A stretch of 64,000 nt of DNA, from NCBI GenBank assembly GCA_015501585.1, contig JADNRY010000013.1, positions 310,001-374,000 of the forward strand, written 5' to 3'. Shown here piece after piece: positions 10,261-21,774 of the stretch. The DNA is from Rhodocollybia butyracea (lineage: Eukaryota; Basidiomycota; Agaricomycetes; Agaricales; Omphalotaceae). Position 1 is the stretch's first letter, and each line of letters starts with the position of its first letter. The notes beneath the pieces are model-generated. The model was not told the DNA's origin. It did not search any database and was given only the letters and a program-made list of their open reading frames with translations. A program made the position numbers and the translations under genes.

Positions 10261-12644
10261 CTACATATCTTTGCTCTTGTACAACAACACATATGCACTC
10301 GAATCTTCTCCACCACCATCCAAGGTGTTCAACTTCTCTTTTGGGAACACTGATACCTTGTCATCATCAAACTTGTACCAGTCCTCGTCATCCTCATATG
10401 CATAAGGATCACCCTTCCCTTTGCTGGTATCTTCTGCCACTGACGTTGTAGAAGTAGAGGTAACAGCAGTATTATCAGTGTCCATAGCGTTAGGATCCGT
10501 AGGTTCACTTTGAGCGTTCGTCGATCCTGCTTCAGACGCGGCAGGTCCAGTGTACAAAGTCGGCGGAGGCCCATGGAACACGCTCTTCTTGACAAAAAGC
10601 CATATAATGACCCGAGTCGGCGGCAGCACCTTTGTGTGTGATAATGGCGACTAACTCGTACAACCCGGTGGTAGATGCTCCTACATCTGTTCGTAAATCA
10701 GGGTGTACAAGCACGTCGAGCTCCTTTTTTTTCTCGTGTTCTGTAGACTTCTTCATCTTCCAAGGCTCCACCAGCCGCCTCAGCCATAGGTGCATCCTCA
10801 CCAGCGGAGTGTTCACCAGCAGTAGGAGCGGCGGCAGCAGCAGAAGACGCAGTTGAGTTTTTCGTCCTCTTCCTTACTTTGCGTCTCTCCGCTCTTTCCT
10901 TCTCGATCTCTTGTAGCCTCCTGGAGACAGGTAATAGCTTCATCTTGAGCTCGGGACTTGTGAGATCCAACGCGTCGTACGTAGTGGGAAATTTGACTTT
11001 GCGCTGAGAAGTACGTATGTATATAAGCGACTATAAACAGGCCATGTGAAAACTTATGCTCACCATGATCTTAGCTTTCTTTTGCACGTCTGCCTTCCAA
11101 GCGAACCGTACCATATGGACATTGAGGTAAGCGGGCAGACGAGTAATTCGTGAACTTTGTGTGTACTCTGCTTCACGCCCGAGAGTAGGGGACAATTTCG
11201 ATATCGTAGAGGTAAGGGCCTGGCGCGAATGAAATTGATAGGTACATAACAAAATCGACGGAGGCAACAATACGTACACTCATAATTCCACTGTGCATAA
11301 AATTCGTTTGAGCATTGATGTTGCATTCGATTTTCATGATCTTCTCGTTACTGACTGTGTGAGGTTCATCCGGTGCTTCAGGAGAAGAGAGTCTGATCCC
11401 CAGGTGAAGGAAAAGAAGGAGAAGAGAAAGAAAATCGTCAGGCAACGAGCAAGTAAAACAGGGAAAAGCCTTTCTCACTCACTCTCGTCTAATTTCGCCC
11501 ATCATATACTGCTCGACGAATTTTTTCCTCTGGCCTCCAGCACTTCCCGTGGCACTGGGGTGAATCAAAGTATTTGGAATCTCGACATCACGAACGGAGT
11601 TCAGAACTTGTGAGTAACACTCCTCCGCATCTAAAAGGAACAAGGGGTAAGAAGTCGGAGACATTCATCGGCTTGGGAAGAATCACCTTGTTGAGAATAA
11701 CTAGCTGTTAAGCCCATCATTGCACCCTTTCCACTACGATCACGCTCTGCAAACTGGGGATTCACTTGTCGCAATGCGGTCAGAAAGCTCATCGGGTTCA
11801 CTGCATCGGAGGTACGAATCATGTTGCCGTAGAGGTCCCGTAGAGGTTGTGGAAGGGCACCGCTAAGAGTTGGAGGCGCTGAGGAGGATGAAGAGCTCGG
11901 TGATGGTCTATAAGGTATAAGAAATGCGGCGTTCAATAATATTACTAATACGTGGAACTGAATATCCGACTCACACTCCCAACGCGACTTGAAGTTCTGG
12001 AATTGCTCGGAGAGTTTGGATAGTCGAGTTCATGTAACATGTGTTGCCCAAGCTAGAATTGCGGCGCTTCAGTTATGTTGACGCGCTGCTAATGGATCTT
12101 TACACACTTCAATAGTCCTACAGGTCGTTCCAGTATAGCAGCGAGATCTTCGTCGGCCATGTCTATAGATCGAGGAAAATGTCAGCAAAAGTAAAGCAGA
12201 GGGAGGAGATGACGAAGTAGCGAATATTAGAAACATAAAAAGCGCAAAATGAAAACTTGCCTTCCAAAAACACAATCGGCTTTTCAGGTGCTTTCGGAAG
12301 CTCTCCTGCAGTTCCAATAACCATGAATGTTTGACCCTGTATATCCTGATTGAGCTTCAAGACGAGGATACACTCGATTCGAAACATACAGCTTTTGGCG
12401 CGATTTTCGCCCAATTTGAATCTTCCTAGAGATAAGCGTTAGAAAGAGTAGGAGTTCTATCAGTAAAAGTAGAGAGGAGGAGTACCTTCAATACCCCTCC
12501 TTTGACCATGACCTTCATTCTATCAACAGGAATGCCAGTAGCATTGTACACCTGCTCTTTGAAAGCCGCTGGGGGCAGATCAGTGTCCAGTTGCACCGCG
12601 TGGGTCTTCCCAGCATTTTTAATGTTTACTGATATAGGTGCCAT
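10261..12644 (-). CDS. UBP6: Ubiquitin carboxyl-terminal hydrolase Ubp6/USP14
   Basis: There are ten exons: 12644-12486, 12425-12390, 12336-12261, 12162-12108, 12052-11975, 11907-11687, 11630-11483, 11392-11278, 11219-11064 and 11003-10261. This makes 594 aa once two extra bases are discounted. Ubp6 binds the proteasome base through its N-terminal ubiquitin-like domain (here residues 1-75, [20 protein letters not shown], then [17 protein letters not shown]) and trims ubiquitin chains. The Cys box is [20 protein letters not shown], with the nucleophile in NTCY. The His box is [20 protein letters not shown] followed by HYMAF. The C-terminal [16 protein letters not shown] and [10 protein letters not shown] match the family. 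Intron 3 is GC-AG (GAAG|GCAAGT). Two frame breaks occur, one in an 8-T run (10725-10732) and one in a 5-A run (10594-10598, plus strand), each one base too long. All other exon phases are consistent. Confidence 0.92.
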
Positions 12645-12891
12645 GGTCAGCGTTGGTGGATGTGTAGTGGATAGTGAAAGATGAGAAAAGATTCAAACAA
12701 GACTACGCGTACATCGACCTCGTGACTGGGTGACTCATCTATTGCACTAATAGACGCTCAACGTTCTTGATTTGCGCCAATTATGTTCCCGTCACATAGG
12801 GGTCCTTATTTTTATATTTTACACATGGCGGCTCCAGCATCGAGTAGTAGCAGCCGTAATCAATATAACACTTACTTTCTCCGCAACCACC
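12645..12891. promoter_or_regulatory. Divergent promoter, UBP6 and mpaB-like gene
   Basis: About 250 bases separate two start codons that point away from each other, so the segment must carry both promoters. Two GTGACT-type motifs occur near 12720-12735 (GTGACTGGGTGACTCA), compatible with an AP-1/Gcn4-like site. This is assigned by position only. Confidence 0.35.
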
Positions 12892-15092
12892 ATGAATTTC
12901 CCGGGTTTCTTGTCTTTTCAAGTTGTATCATCTTCTCACATAGCCATAATTTCCGCAACCTCCTTAACTTTATACTTGTCTCTCGTTCGAGCTCTTCGCT
13001 GGCGGAGGTACAATGCCATGCATCGCAAATACCTTCACAAGTATTCTGAGCTCGAGGGGAAAGGCCTCACAGGAATTACACCCGAGGAAGCACAAGATAT
13101 CATCGCAACATCTGCATTGTATGACATGCCTGCGTTGATGACCTATGCCCTTGCGTTTGCATTGTTCAAAACATATGCTGTCGTAAGTGCATTTCCTCTT
13201 CTTATCCTTGAAATCTGTCTTAAGCAGTATCCAGCCCACAATTTCGAAAATTCTCTCCGACACGAAGGAGCTCGAGTCAGCCAGTAGTGTCTCGAAGCGA
13301 TATGCTGATGTGAGTAAATTTAAAATCGCTGCTCGCTGCTTTGGAGGGTGTGCATTTGTCCAACTTACGTTCCATCCAGACCGAGATTTTAATTAGTAAG
13401 TCTCATTTCTCGCGACCTTACTAGTTATATCCCACCGCTTAGGCTGTACTTCAAGAACCCTGGCCAATCATGTATACCAAATTGCTGTTATTCTGGCCTG
13501 CTGACATTCTTCTAATGCACAGGTAATTGGTTTTATTGCCCACTCTCCGGAAAATCAACACCAGCCCAACGTGAGATAGATGACCCACGAGCAATGATTG
13601 CTCTAGCACGAGTCAACTGGTTACATTCGAAATATCCCATTGTGCGTGTAATGTTTTTGGATTTGATGTTTGAGTTTATGGGGTTCTGTAGAAAAACGAC
13701 GACTACCTGTACACCCTTGGTCTATTTGTGTTTGAACCTGAGGTGAATACAGATCTTCTGCGTTATCGCCGTTCTCACAGACTCACCCCACATGATTCTT
13801 TAGAAATGGGCACGTCTCTATGGTTGGAGAGTTCTGTCTCCTTTGGAGTCGCATGTGAGCTGTAATTGACTCTATCCCGAGCCTATCATAACAATCTATA
13901 TCAGGCGTTTTTCATTTTCTGGGTTGAAATTGGCCGGCGAATGGGTATTCGAGATATTCCCAAGACGGCTCAATTGTTCAAACAATGGATTGTGGTTAGT
14001 ATTCCATCGAATAATCATCAACAAAGTTCTGTCACGACTGCATTTTGTAACCTGATACCATATTCCCTTTCACCCAAACCCCGGTTTGATTACTTATTAC
14101 AATTGTTTTCAACTTTCTGACATTGATATCCCCCTATTTTCATTTGACGCCAACAGGAATATGAATCAACCGCAGTGTATCCTATACAAACAAATCACAG
14201 CGTTGCTCACTACACTACTGAAGAGCTGTTACATGCTGTGCCAGAATTTCTTGGTCTCAAAAATCTCGCAAGAAGACTGACAATATGCGCCTTGGATGAT
14301 AATATTCGTATTGCCATGATGTGAGTCCATACTTCAATAGAGAGTCTGGAATGTCTCTGAGCCATGTGTTGCCCACCAATCAACCGATGCCCCTTCTTTC
14401 TCATCCATGCACTTGCAGGCAACCTTCTCAACCCCGCTCCCTCCATTATCTCCTAAAATTTATTCTTCACTCAGTGGGATTCATTCAAAGATACCTCTGT
14501 CTTCCACGGTCTGAATCCAATACGGGATCAGTTATAGATGTCTCTATCAATATGACTACCCCTCCTTCGCCCCTTCAGAGCCTTCCTCAGACTCTTTGAA
14601 TACTGAATCTAATCTGAACACATCTTCACACGCCCCACCTCTCCATCGATCCCACCCCAAATGGTTTTCAGCACAACCATGGTACATGCCTGAGCCTCAG
14701 ACTCTTTGGGGTAAAATCAAGATCTGGGCAGCTGTTAAAGTATTTGGGTTGTATGATGCGATGCCCGGGAAGGAATTAAAGAGTAATGGGTATCGGTTGG
14801 AGGAAATGGTCAGTGTTCTTCTCATGGCTTGTATTTCATTTCCTGATTCTCTATGCTATCCCGCACATCCATTATTACCAAATGATCTACGCCTCATATA
14901 TGCTACACATTGTGTATAGGGACCAACACGATACGAACAATGTAAGAGTAACCGCTCTAACACCTATCTGCAAAGCTTAATTCACAGCTGACACTGACAT
15001 CTGGTTATATAGGTGGGCACGATGACGTTTTCCGAATGGCGGAAAGGTTGTACGGGTGCCCTATGACTGGAAAGCTGAGTAGTAGGAAGTAG
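12892..15092 (+). CDS. mpaB-like ER-bound oxygenase family protein
   Basis: There are eleven exons: 12892-13182, 13235-13309, 13380-13395, 13523-13641, 13692-13742, 13804-13854, 13905-13994, 14157-14320, 14419-14808, 14920-14941 and 15013-15092. This makes 449 aa if one base is added in a C4 run at 14570-14573. The N-terminus has a membrane helix followed by LRWRRYNAMHRKYLHKYSE. Family blocks visible are KNDDYLYTLGLFVFEPEKWA, the HAFFIFWVEIGRRMGI helix, TNHSVAHYTTEELLHAVPEF and the C-terminal DVFRMAERLYGCP. This matches the fungal group related to MpaB (ER-bound oxygenase of mycophenolic acid synthesis) and the bacterial DUF2236/latex-clearing fold. The substrate cannot be told; no biosynthetic cluster surrounds it. 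Exon 3 is only 16 nt. A frame break lies in the Ser/Pro-rich linker, so it may be an error or a marginal pseudogene. Confidence 0.72.
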
Positions 15093-16234
15093 TGATGTCC
15101 AAAAACTGGATAAACTAAAACATTGCTCAGGCGACATTGTAGTGGCCAGAATGGTTTTTTTGGGCCCTTATTCATGCCCATAGGACATGGTAGGCAGTAT
15201 GCTGCAACAAATTTTATGTGTTTTTCAAAATGTGTCTAGTAGTTTAAATTGATACCCTTAGTATCTGCTTTGTTGAGTATGGCTTCGCATGAGCAGACTC
15301 GACGTGATATGGTCGTGAAACTATGTTGCTACCGGGGTGTACTTTTTAATAGTACCTTGATGTAGGATCGTTAAGTAGGCGTAGTAATGGTTGCCAGGTA
15401 TGTAAGTAGAAAAAGGAAAATTGTCCTCTCCGCTTGTCCGGCTCCGACTGACCGTTGCGACCACTTCTCTTTGACTTGTCTATGAGGGAAGGGCCTGTGG
15501 CGGGAGGGTTCCTAATGTGCTGAAATCTGCATGCGTCGTTGATATACTTACTGGAATAGAGCGTATTTGCACCGGGAAAGTTCGTCTCGCCAGTGTCTCA
15601 TTTATCACGTGTTGAAGCGCCATGGGGTCGGCATGGGGTCCTCTTTTATTACTGTAATGCTGTTTTCAAAAATAGTCCAGGTATTCCCAAAAAAGGAAGT
15701 TATGGGCACGACAGAGATTGTCAGATATTGCCAAAAAAAAGATCCATGACCACCGGACTCAGGTATTTCCATATAAGGAAGAACCACCCTGCGTCGGATG
15801 TAGCATGGATCATGTGCATGATCTGTGATGCACTGAGCGCTGAAAGTACTGAAGCTGAAGCTTGAAGCTTGAAGCTTTTGAAGCTTTGAAGTAGGATCGA
15901 ACGTTTGTGACATGGGCACATCAGCGAGGGTAGCGGTAGAGAAAATTGTGCTGCCGCTGGGGTGAACACGTGAATGCTTGGTGTCGGGACACGCCGTCTC
16001 GTGTCCGAGGTGTTTATGGTGTCACCTAGGAATAGCAAAGATGGTTTGGAGCTGCAGCCCAAATTTCAAAGCTCACAACAGATGCTGAAACGGTATTATG
16101 CACTTGGAGGTCAACATGGTCGACGTTGCACTGAAATAATTACAACAAAAACCTCCCCTTGTGCAAGACTATCAATACGTTCATTCAATTCATCAGCGCG
16201 AAACCTAAAGGCCTAAAGTCTCGACAAAAACCTC
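15093..16234. other. Intergenic with AAGCTT-rich repeat
   Basis: About 1.1 kb between two convergent genes. A run of near-palindromic AAGCTT units (GAAGCTTGAAGCTTGAAGC and on) lies at about 15855-15890. Reading frames here are short and show no family motif. I see no gene. Confidence 0.4.
15855..15890. repeat. AAGCTT tandem/palindromic repeat
   Basis: Four to five AAGCTT hexamers are spaced 2-5 bases apart (unit roughly GAAGCTT). Each hexamer is self-complementary, so the tract can fold on itself. It could be slippage-derived; no function is implied. Confidence 0.7.
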
Positions 16235-16988
16235 TTAGACTCTCTTCTTATCAACCTTGCCATCCGCTACCTTGTTGTACTTGTCTGCGAGTTGATTAAA
16301 TTCAGTGACCTGGGTATCATAACGGGACTTGAGCGCATCGTATTCGCGAGCTTTCTTCTGCGTGGAGGAGTCTATAAACGCGTTTCAGCTATCTGCCTAC
16401 CTGTGCATAAACCAAATTCCTACCTGAACCTGATGGACCCGCTTTCTTCAACTTGGCATATTCTTCTTGGCTGTGAATAAGTTCCAAAGAGATGGCAAAG
16501 GTACGCGTAAGGACGAGGGAGAGGAAAAGGGTGAATCCAGTGAGGTAAACGTTGCGTTGAGCGCTGTGGTCTGGGTCAGAGTCGGATAGACGAGCTCCAT
16601 GGATTTGTACACGTGTACGCACTAGAACTTCCTGGCTGCAAAGCTTGTCTCTGTCCTTACATCTCCCATCTGCTGATTATGCTTGGCCATATCTGCCTCG
16701 GCAGTGATACGAAACATCCGCTGGAGGGCATCGAAGAATAAGATGCCCACAAATCTGAAAGAACAGAGATAAATTGTTGTTTGTGAGTTCAGAGAAAGTA
16801 AGAGGATAGTTAGAAGCCTACATAAAGCTGATTTTGATACCATAGGCGATCTTTGCCACTATCGGACTTTCAGAGAGAAAGCCAAAGACGCGTTTGCGGA
16901 CTGAGTAGGGAAATGGTACCACTAAGCCAGCGAAAGTGAGCATTTCTGCGGCCAGAAGCATGAAAGTAAGAGAGTAGTAGATTGTCAT
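16235..16988 (-). CDS. BAP31/Yet-like ER membrane protein
   Basis: Exons are 16988-16822, 16754-16623, 16563-16424 and 16371-16235, giving 191 aa. The start MTIYYSLTFMLLAAEMLTF begins the first of three membrane helices (others: KISFIFVGILFFDALQRMF and TGFTLFLSLVLTRTFAISL). This is the BAP29/BAP31 topology: three N-terminal TMs, then a cytosolic coiled coil (QKKAREYDALKSRYDTQVTE). Known members act as ER cargo receptors and quality-control factors. The last four residues are KKRV, a canonical KKXX dilysine retrieval signal for COPI, which supports ER/early-Golgi cycling. The length is close to that of yeast Yet1/Yet3. Confidence 0.85.
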
Positions 16989-17173
16989 GTTGAGTGAAAG
17001 TTGGTGGTGGTGAAATTTAAAGAGCAGAATGTGTTGGGTACGTGTTCTCGCCGCAGCTTTCTTGTGACGTTGGCACAGATGACGTCAGTTTCAGCCCCTA
17101 TGCTTATATAAGATAGTCCGCAAACATGATAGTCATTAAAAGTCTCGATGTAAGAAAATATGTCCAAGATAAT

Positions 17174-18936
17174 CTAGTCTACTTCTAATACCGTGCCACG
17201 CTGGACACTGCCCCAACCTGCAGAACACTGTCAGCCCAAGAAACGGAGGGTACAACAACCGGTACTTACCAACTAACCGCCAATGCTTCTCAATTCGACG
17301 AGAAAGCGCAACTTTTTCTCCAACTTCGGTACATGCGGGCGATGTGAGCTGAATCTTCGCCAAGTCAGCTTTGACACTAAGTACACGGCCACCAGTCGAC
17401 GTGGAACCGATGTTTATAAGTAACAGCTCGTTTTTCGTGAGTTTAGTGACCTTGGTCTGTTTTTTATCTTCGGTTTTGACACCAAGTAGACGACGAAGGA
17501 GGAAGAGGCTGATTTCAAGTTCTATATTGTAACGCTAACGTTAGAACATTCGTTGAAAAAAAAAGTGATGGAATACCAACCGGTGTAAATCTTGGGAAGC
17601 TTTCCAACAGCTCCTAAAACTTGTCCGACCAGCCTGTCTGCTCTACACAGCGTAGGATCAATTCGAGTGCCTACACCAATAAGGCCACCAGGAACAGCGA
17701 ACTGCAATAGATTGTTCTCTGCGTGAAGCGACATGATTCGGCTGAAGATGGGCTGGCATTTATTTCGGCCTTGATTGTCCTTGGTAACGATACCTGGTCG
17801 GATCTCGACTTCCTGTCCCAGGCGAAGGACACCCGTCAAAATAGATCCACCAGCGACACCACCTTTTAGTTCATCAACCTCAGCACCAGGTTTGTTGACA
17901 TCGAATGAACGGATAACTATGAGTCTAGGATCCGAGGTAAAGTCTCGAACGGGTATCGGGATCCGTTTAACGATATATTCGTTTACTGCGTCGATGTTGT
18001 ATTTTAACTGGGCAGATATTGGGACAATAGGCGATGATTCAGCAACCGTGCCTTGATGATATCGCGTATTAGCATCTGCGTCTCGACTACGATCCAAAAA
18101 AAGCGCAACAGACCTTTTACGAACGCAGCGATACTCTTCTGGTGCTCCAATGCTTGACTCTCCTTGATCAAATCGACCTTGTTTTGTAAAATGATAATGT
18201 TTTCCAGCTTCATGATTTCGACGGCAGCAAGATGCTCAGATGTCTGGGGCTGAGGACAAGTTTCGTTTCCTGCCACCAAAAGAAGTGCTGCGTCCATTAC
18301 AGCAGCTCCGTTAAGCATAGTGGCCATTAAAATGTCGTGTCCTGGACAGTCGACAAAAGATACATGACGGATGAGACGCATGCGATGTCCACATCCGGGG
18401 CGTTCGCATGGAGGATTGTCTTCCTTGTCCGAACGATATGATCGGTAGCATCCTGGTCTAGGGCAAGCTTCATTTTCGCATTTGTAGATCTGTTGGAAAA
18501 AGTCAGCCTTGATGCCCTGGACACAAGAATTCTTGACTCGTACTTTGGCATTGGCATAGCCTAATTTAATAGTAATATTCCGGACAAGTTCGTTCTTGAA
18601 ACGAACTGTCATCACCCCAGATATAGCCTTTACTACAGTTGATTTTCCATGTGCGACATGGCCAATGGTACCTAGAAGGCAAACTCATCGATACATGTTT
18701 CTTCCGAGAAAAGTAAAGCATACCAAGATTGATTGTAGCCTGATATATGTATTAGTATTATTGATCTCTTGACCTTGTATCTGAGGACTCGCCTGTTTAG
18801 ATATCACCTCAGGCGAAAGAGGTGTTAATTTCGAAGGATCAATTTCGACTTTTGGGATGATTTCGACGACGTCTTCATCCTCGGCATCGGAATCAGAGTC
18901 GTCTAGACGTTTCTGCAATGTTTCGTCTAGAGCCAT
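17174..18936 (-). CDS. GCD11: Eukaryotic initiation factor 2 gamma subunit
   Basis: Exons are 18936-18793, 18739-18724, 18671-18114, 18051-17581, 17521-17270 and 17217-17174; total 494 aa with consistent phases. eIF2-gamma is the GTP-binding core that carries initiator Met-tRNA to the 40S subunit. G1 is [21 protein letters not shown]3 is VDCPGHD and G4 is NKVDL. The zinc-ribbon-like insertion has four cysteines ([11 protein letters not shown] and CERPGCG). Domain II/III sequences follow ([33 protein letters not shown] at the end). Exon 2 is a 16-nt microexon. The first intron has a GC donor (AAACAG|GCGAGT); this is supported because GT-AG alternatives would break the invariant [15 protein letters not shown] segment. 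Confidence 0.95.
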
Positions 18937-20468
18937 ATTTGTGATAGAGAAGATGCTGAAAGTAACAAGCTAAGTGATAAGCGGGAAGAGAAAGTACAAC
19001 CTTGAGATGACTCCGCCGAGTGACTCCGACAGACACAGTCTGCACGTGGTATCGGGCGCTCATTTGAGCGTCTAGACGACACGGATACAAATTTTCATCT
19101 CACGGACTTTTTGGGCACATACCGGAAAACTGCCTTGGCTCTTCCTCAGATCCCCACCTATCAACCCATTCAGTACAAGATATCGAGCTTATTCCTCATG
19201 GGGCTCGCCTGGATATCGCCTGGAGCAATCCCACAGCTTCAATTGCAAACTGGGTCCATCTTAATTTCGGTAGGGGAAAGTTAGTTTACAGCCGTGAAAC
19301 AGAATGGTTGTGCTCATTCTTACGTTGGATCCATAAAAAGTACTTGTACTTAATTTTTACTGTACACAGTCATACAGCCCAAGAGCAAATTGTTGATGTA
19401 TCCAGCAAGAAACAGTTTGTTTTAACTTTTCCTGCCTCTTATTTTTACTGCACAGCCTTTTGACTTCATTGTCCTCTTCGACCTCTACAATTCCGGAAGA
19501 CTGGGCATTTCTGTAATCAGCCCAATCGTTCGTAGATGCAATCAGGGGCTTGTTCTTCCGTTTTGAATGACGCTGAACCAGTTTAACTGCTTACACATGT
19601 GCATGAGTACTTAGTCCCTCGGTGGTCAGTCAGCGCAAAAGCCCTTGGACTGTCGACCGTTCTGCAAGAATGTCATGGAAATGAACAGCGAATAACTCCA
19701 AGCCATTCACTCGTAAAGAAGGGGGAGGATATTGCTGGAGATTCCTAAGGTTCTCGGAAGCAAGGTCCGTATAGCGTTTGCCTTATCCTTTGCGTCAGTT
19801 CAAAGATTTGGTTGAGATTTTCACTTCTCTGTTGCAGACGGAAAACATATCTGATGAACTTGGTGACGAGTAAGTTTCCGTGATGAGTCCGTTCTCATGC
19901 ATCACGGCAAACATCTTGTAGACCTATCAACTTTATCAAACATACATAGTAGTATGGAATTGTTACCAGAGTTCAGTCCAAGGACTCTAGTTTTCAGGTT
20001 CCCTGTGTCCGCTCAACGACGGTACCGAGGCGACCCTTACGCGTTAAATGGGCAAGTCGCTTGAAGGTAATATCCAATAATAAAAAATCGCAAGACCTAC
20101 GCAAATCTCCAATCCAACAAATCAGTATTTTAATGGTGGCATTTGATCCAAAATATTCCAGATAGATTTAGATCAAGAGATCATTGCAGCTTTCTTTCCA
20201 GTAGCCACACATCCAATTCGGTGACATGCCTTCCGCAGATGCGACGCTTTGACCAGCTGAATCAGAGAGTCTCGGCCTCCGGATCGGCATATCATGCCGA
20301 AGCTCCCGAGTGCGACTCGTTTCCTCTCGCTCAACATCGGCTGGCATTTTGCAAATTGTTGTTCCCTGCTTCAAACTTTTGAAGCAAAATTTACCCAAAT
20401 TTTTTCTGGATCCTGGCCAGACGAAACTTTATTCTTTATTCTATCACCTGCCCAAGGAACAACGTGGA
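18937..20468. other. Intergenic, 1.5 kb between divergent genes
   Basis: The region lies between the starts of eIF2-gamma (-) and the first RRM gene (+). It must contain both promoters. Reading frames are short with no conserved motif; a non-coding transcript cannot be ruled out. I see no gene. Confidence 0.4.
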
Positions 20469-21608
20469 ATGCGCATTCTGTTTGTTAGCGGGTTTTCTTC
20501 AGACACTCGAGCCCGTGAACTTGCCTACGAGTTTGAAAGGTATGTTTGAGTTTTTCTCATTTTTTGAACCACAAGTTTGAGCTTCCCTGGGGTTTATCAC
20601 GATTGAATTGAATTGTTCACTTTTCTTTCTCAGGTTTGGCCCTCTCGTCCGTTGCGACGTCCCTGCTCCTCGTCATTCGCACTCGAGAGCTGCTCCGTGA
20701 GTACAAATGTCGAATTGATGATTTCTATACAATTGGCTTCTTTCGAAAAGACGATGTAAAAAGGCGAACGATCTTGCCTGTTTTGACGATACCGATGTGC
20801 TTTAAGCTACAAATCTACTCTACCCTATCACCTTTTTCTTTCGACTACCGTCGGCCCTCGGTTCTGTTACTTGTTTCTTCGATTCCAGCCACCTGTCAAT
20901 TCAAGGCAACTCAACAAAATTTCGATTACCTATTCAACAGTTATGCTTTTGTGGAATTCCAAGACGGAAGAGACGCAGAAGATGCATACCGCGATATGTA
21001 TGTCACTACTTGTTATCGAACGTTTTTGAGTTATTCCGACTTTCTGTTTAGGCATGGCAAGAATTTTGAAGGCCATCGGTTGAGTGTTCAGGTGAGAAAT
21101 CATCACATAATTCTATTCACGGCTTCAAACATAAACTTTAAATTAACTTTTGGGGATTAACAGTGGGCTAGAAGACCCCCATCTAGCGCTTGGCGCGTAG
21201 ACGGTCCTGGTCCGCGTTCAGCTATGACTGCGCCATCCCGTTCCGACCACCGCTCCCGTGCACGCTCTCGTAGTCCTCGTAGACGAAGTCGTGAAAGAAG
21301 GCGAGATGGAGATACAGAGCCTCAGTGAGTTTGGTCTCCAGTAGCTGCAGGCATCAGCTAAATCTATGGGCAGACACAGGGATAGGTCAAGAGCAAGAGA
21401 CCGATATCGAGATGAAGGAACAACTCCGCCACCACCACTGCCGGAAGACTATTCTGACAATCAAAGGGAAGTGGACATTGATGAAGGGCGTAGAAAAATT
21501 TACACAGACGAAAGGAGGGATGAAAGGAGGGATCGCAGAGATGACAACAGAGATCGTGAGGACCGCGATTACGATAAGGGAAGCTACCGTGCAGGCGACG
21601 CGCCTTGA
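20469..21608 (+). CDS. SR-type splicing factor with one RRM (copy 1)
   Basis: Exons are 20469-20539, 20634-20696, 20941-20997, 21052-21091, 21164-21324 and 21374-21608, giving 208 aa. The N-terminal RRM starts almost at the Met: RNP2 is ILFVSGF and RNP1 is PYAFVEFQD. It ends near residue 75 and is followed by an RS domain (RSRARSRSPRRRSRERRRDG; later SRARDRYRDE). This is the SR-protein layout, so a role in pre-mRNA splicing or mRNA export is expected. The closest type is Srp2/SRSF-like; no exact orthologue is claimed. The gene lies 166 bases upstream of a paralogue with the same first four intron positions. Confidence 0.82.
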
Positions 21609-21774
21609 TGCTTCATCTCATCCCAGGCTGTCTGCTGAAAACTTGGCTCGCTGGGACTATAAAATAGTCCTGTCTGTAATGTACTTGCACAAGTTTCTTA
21701 ATAAGTGTGGCTGTGTTTTTCGTTTGGTACCCTCATTATTCTCTACCACCACCTTGACCCGTGTATATAAGAAT
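21609..21774. promoter_or_regulatory. Short spacer with TATA-like site before copy 2
   Basis: Only 166 bases separate the two RRM genes. GTATATAAGA at about 21761-21770 looks like a TATA element but lies within 15 bases of the chosen ATG. Either the second gene uses the downstream ATG at 21793 (MQQILFVAG), or the TATA is fortuitous and the two RRM units may be co-transcribed. Confidence 0.4.

Noticed and set aside
15567..16216. Overlapping frames between the mpaB-like and BAP31 genes
   Set aside because: Low-complexity translation with no conserved block; both strands equally open.
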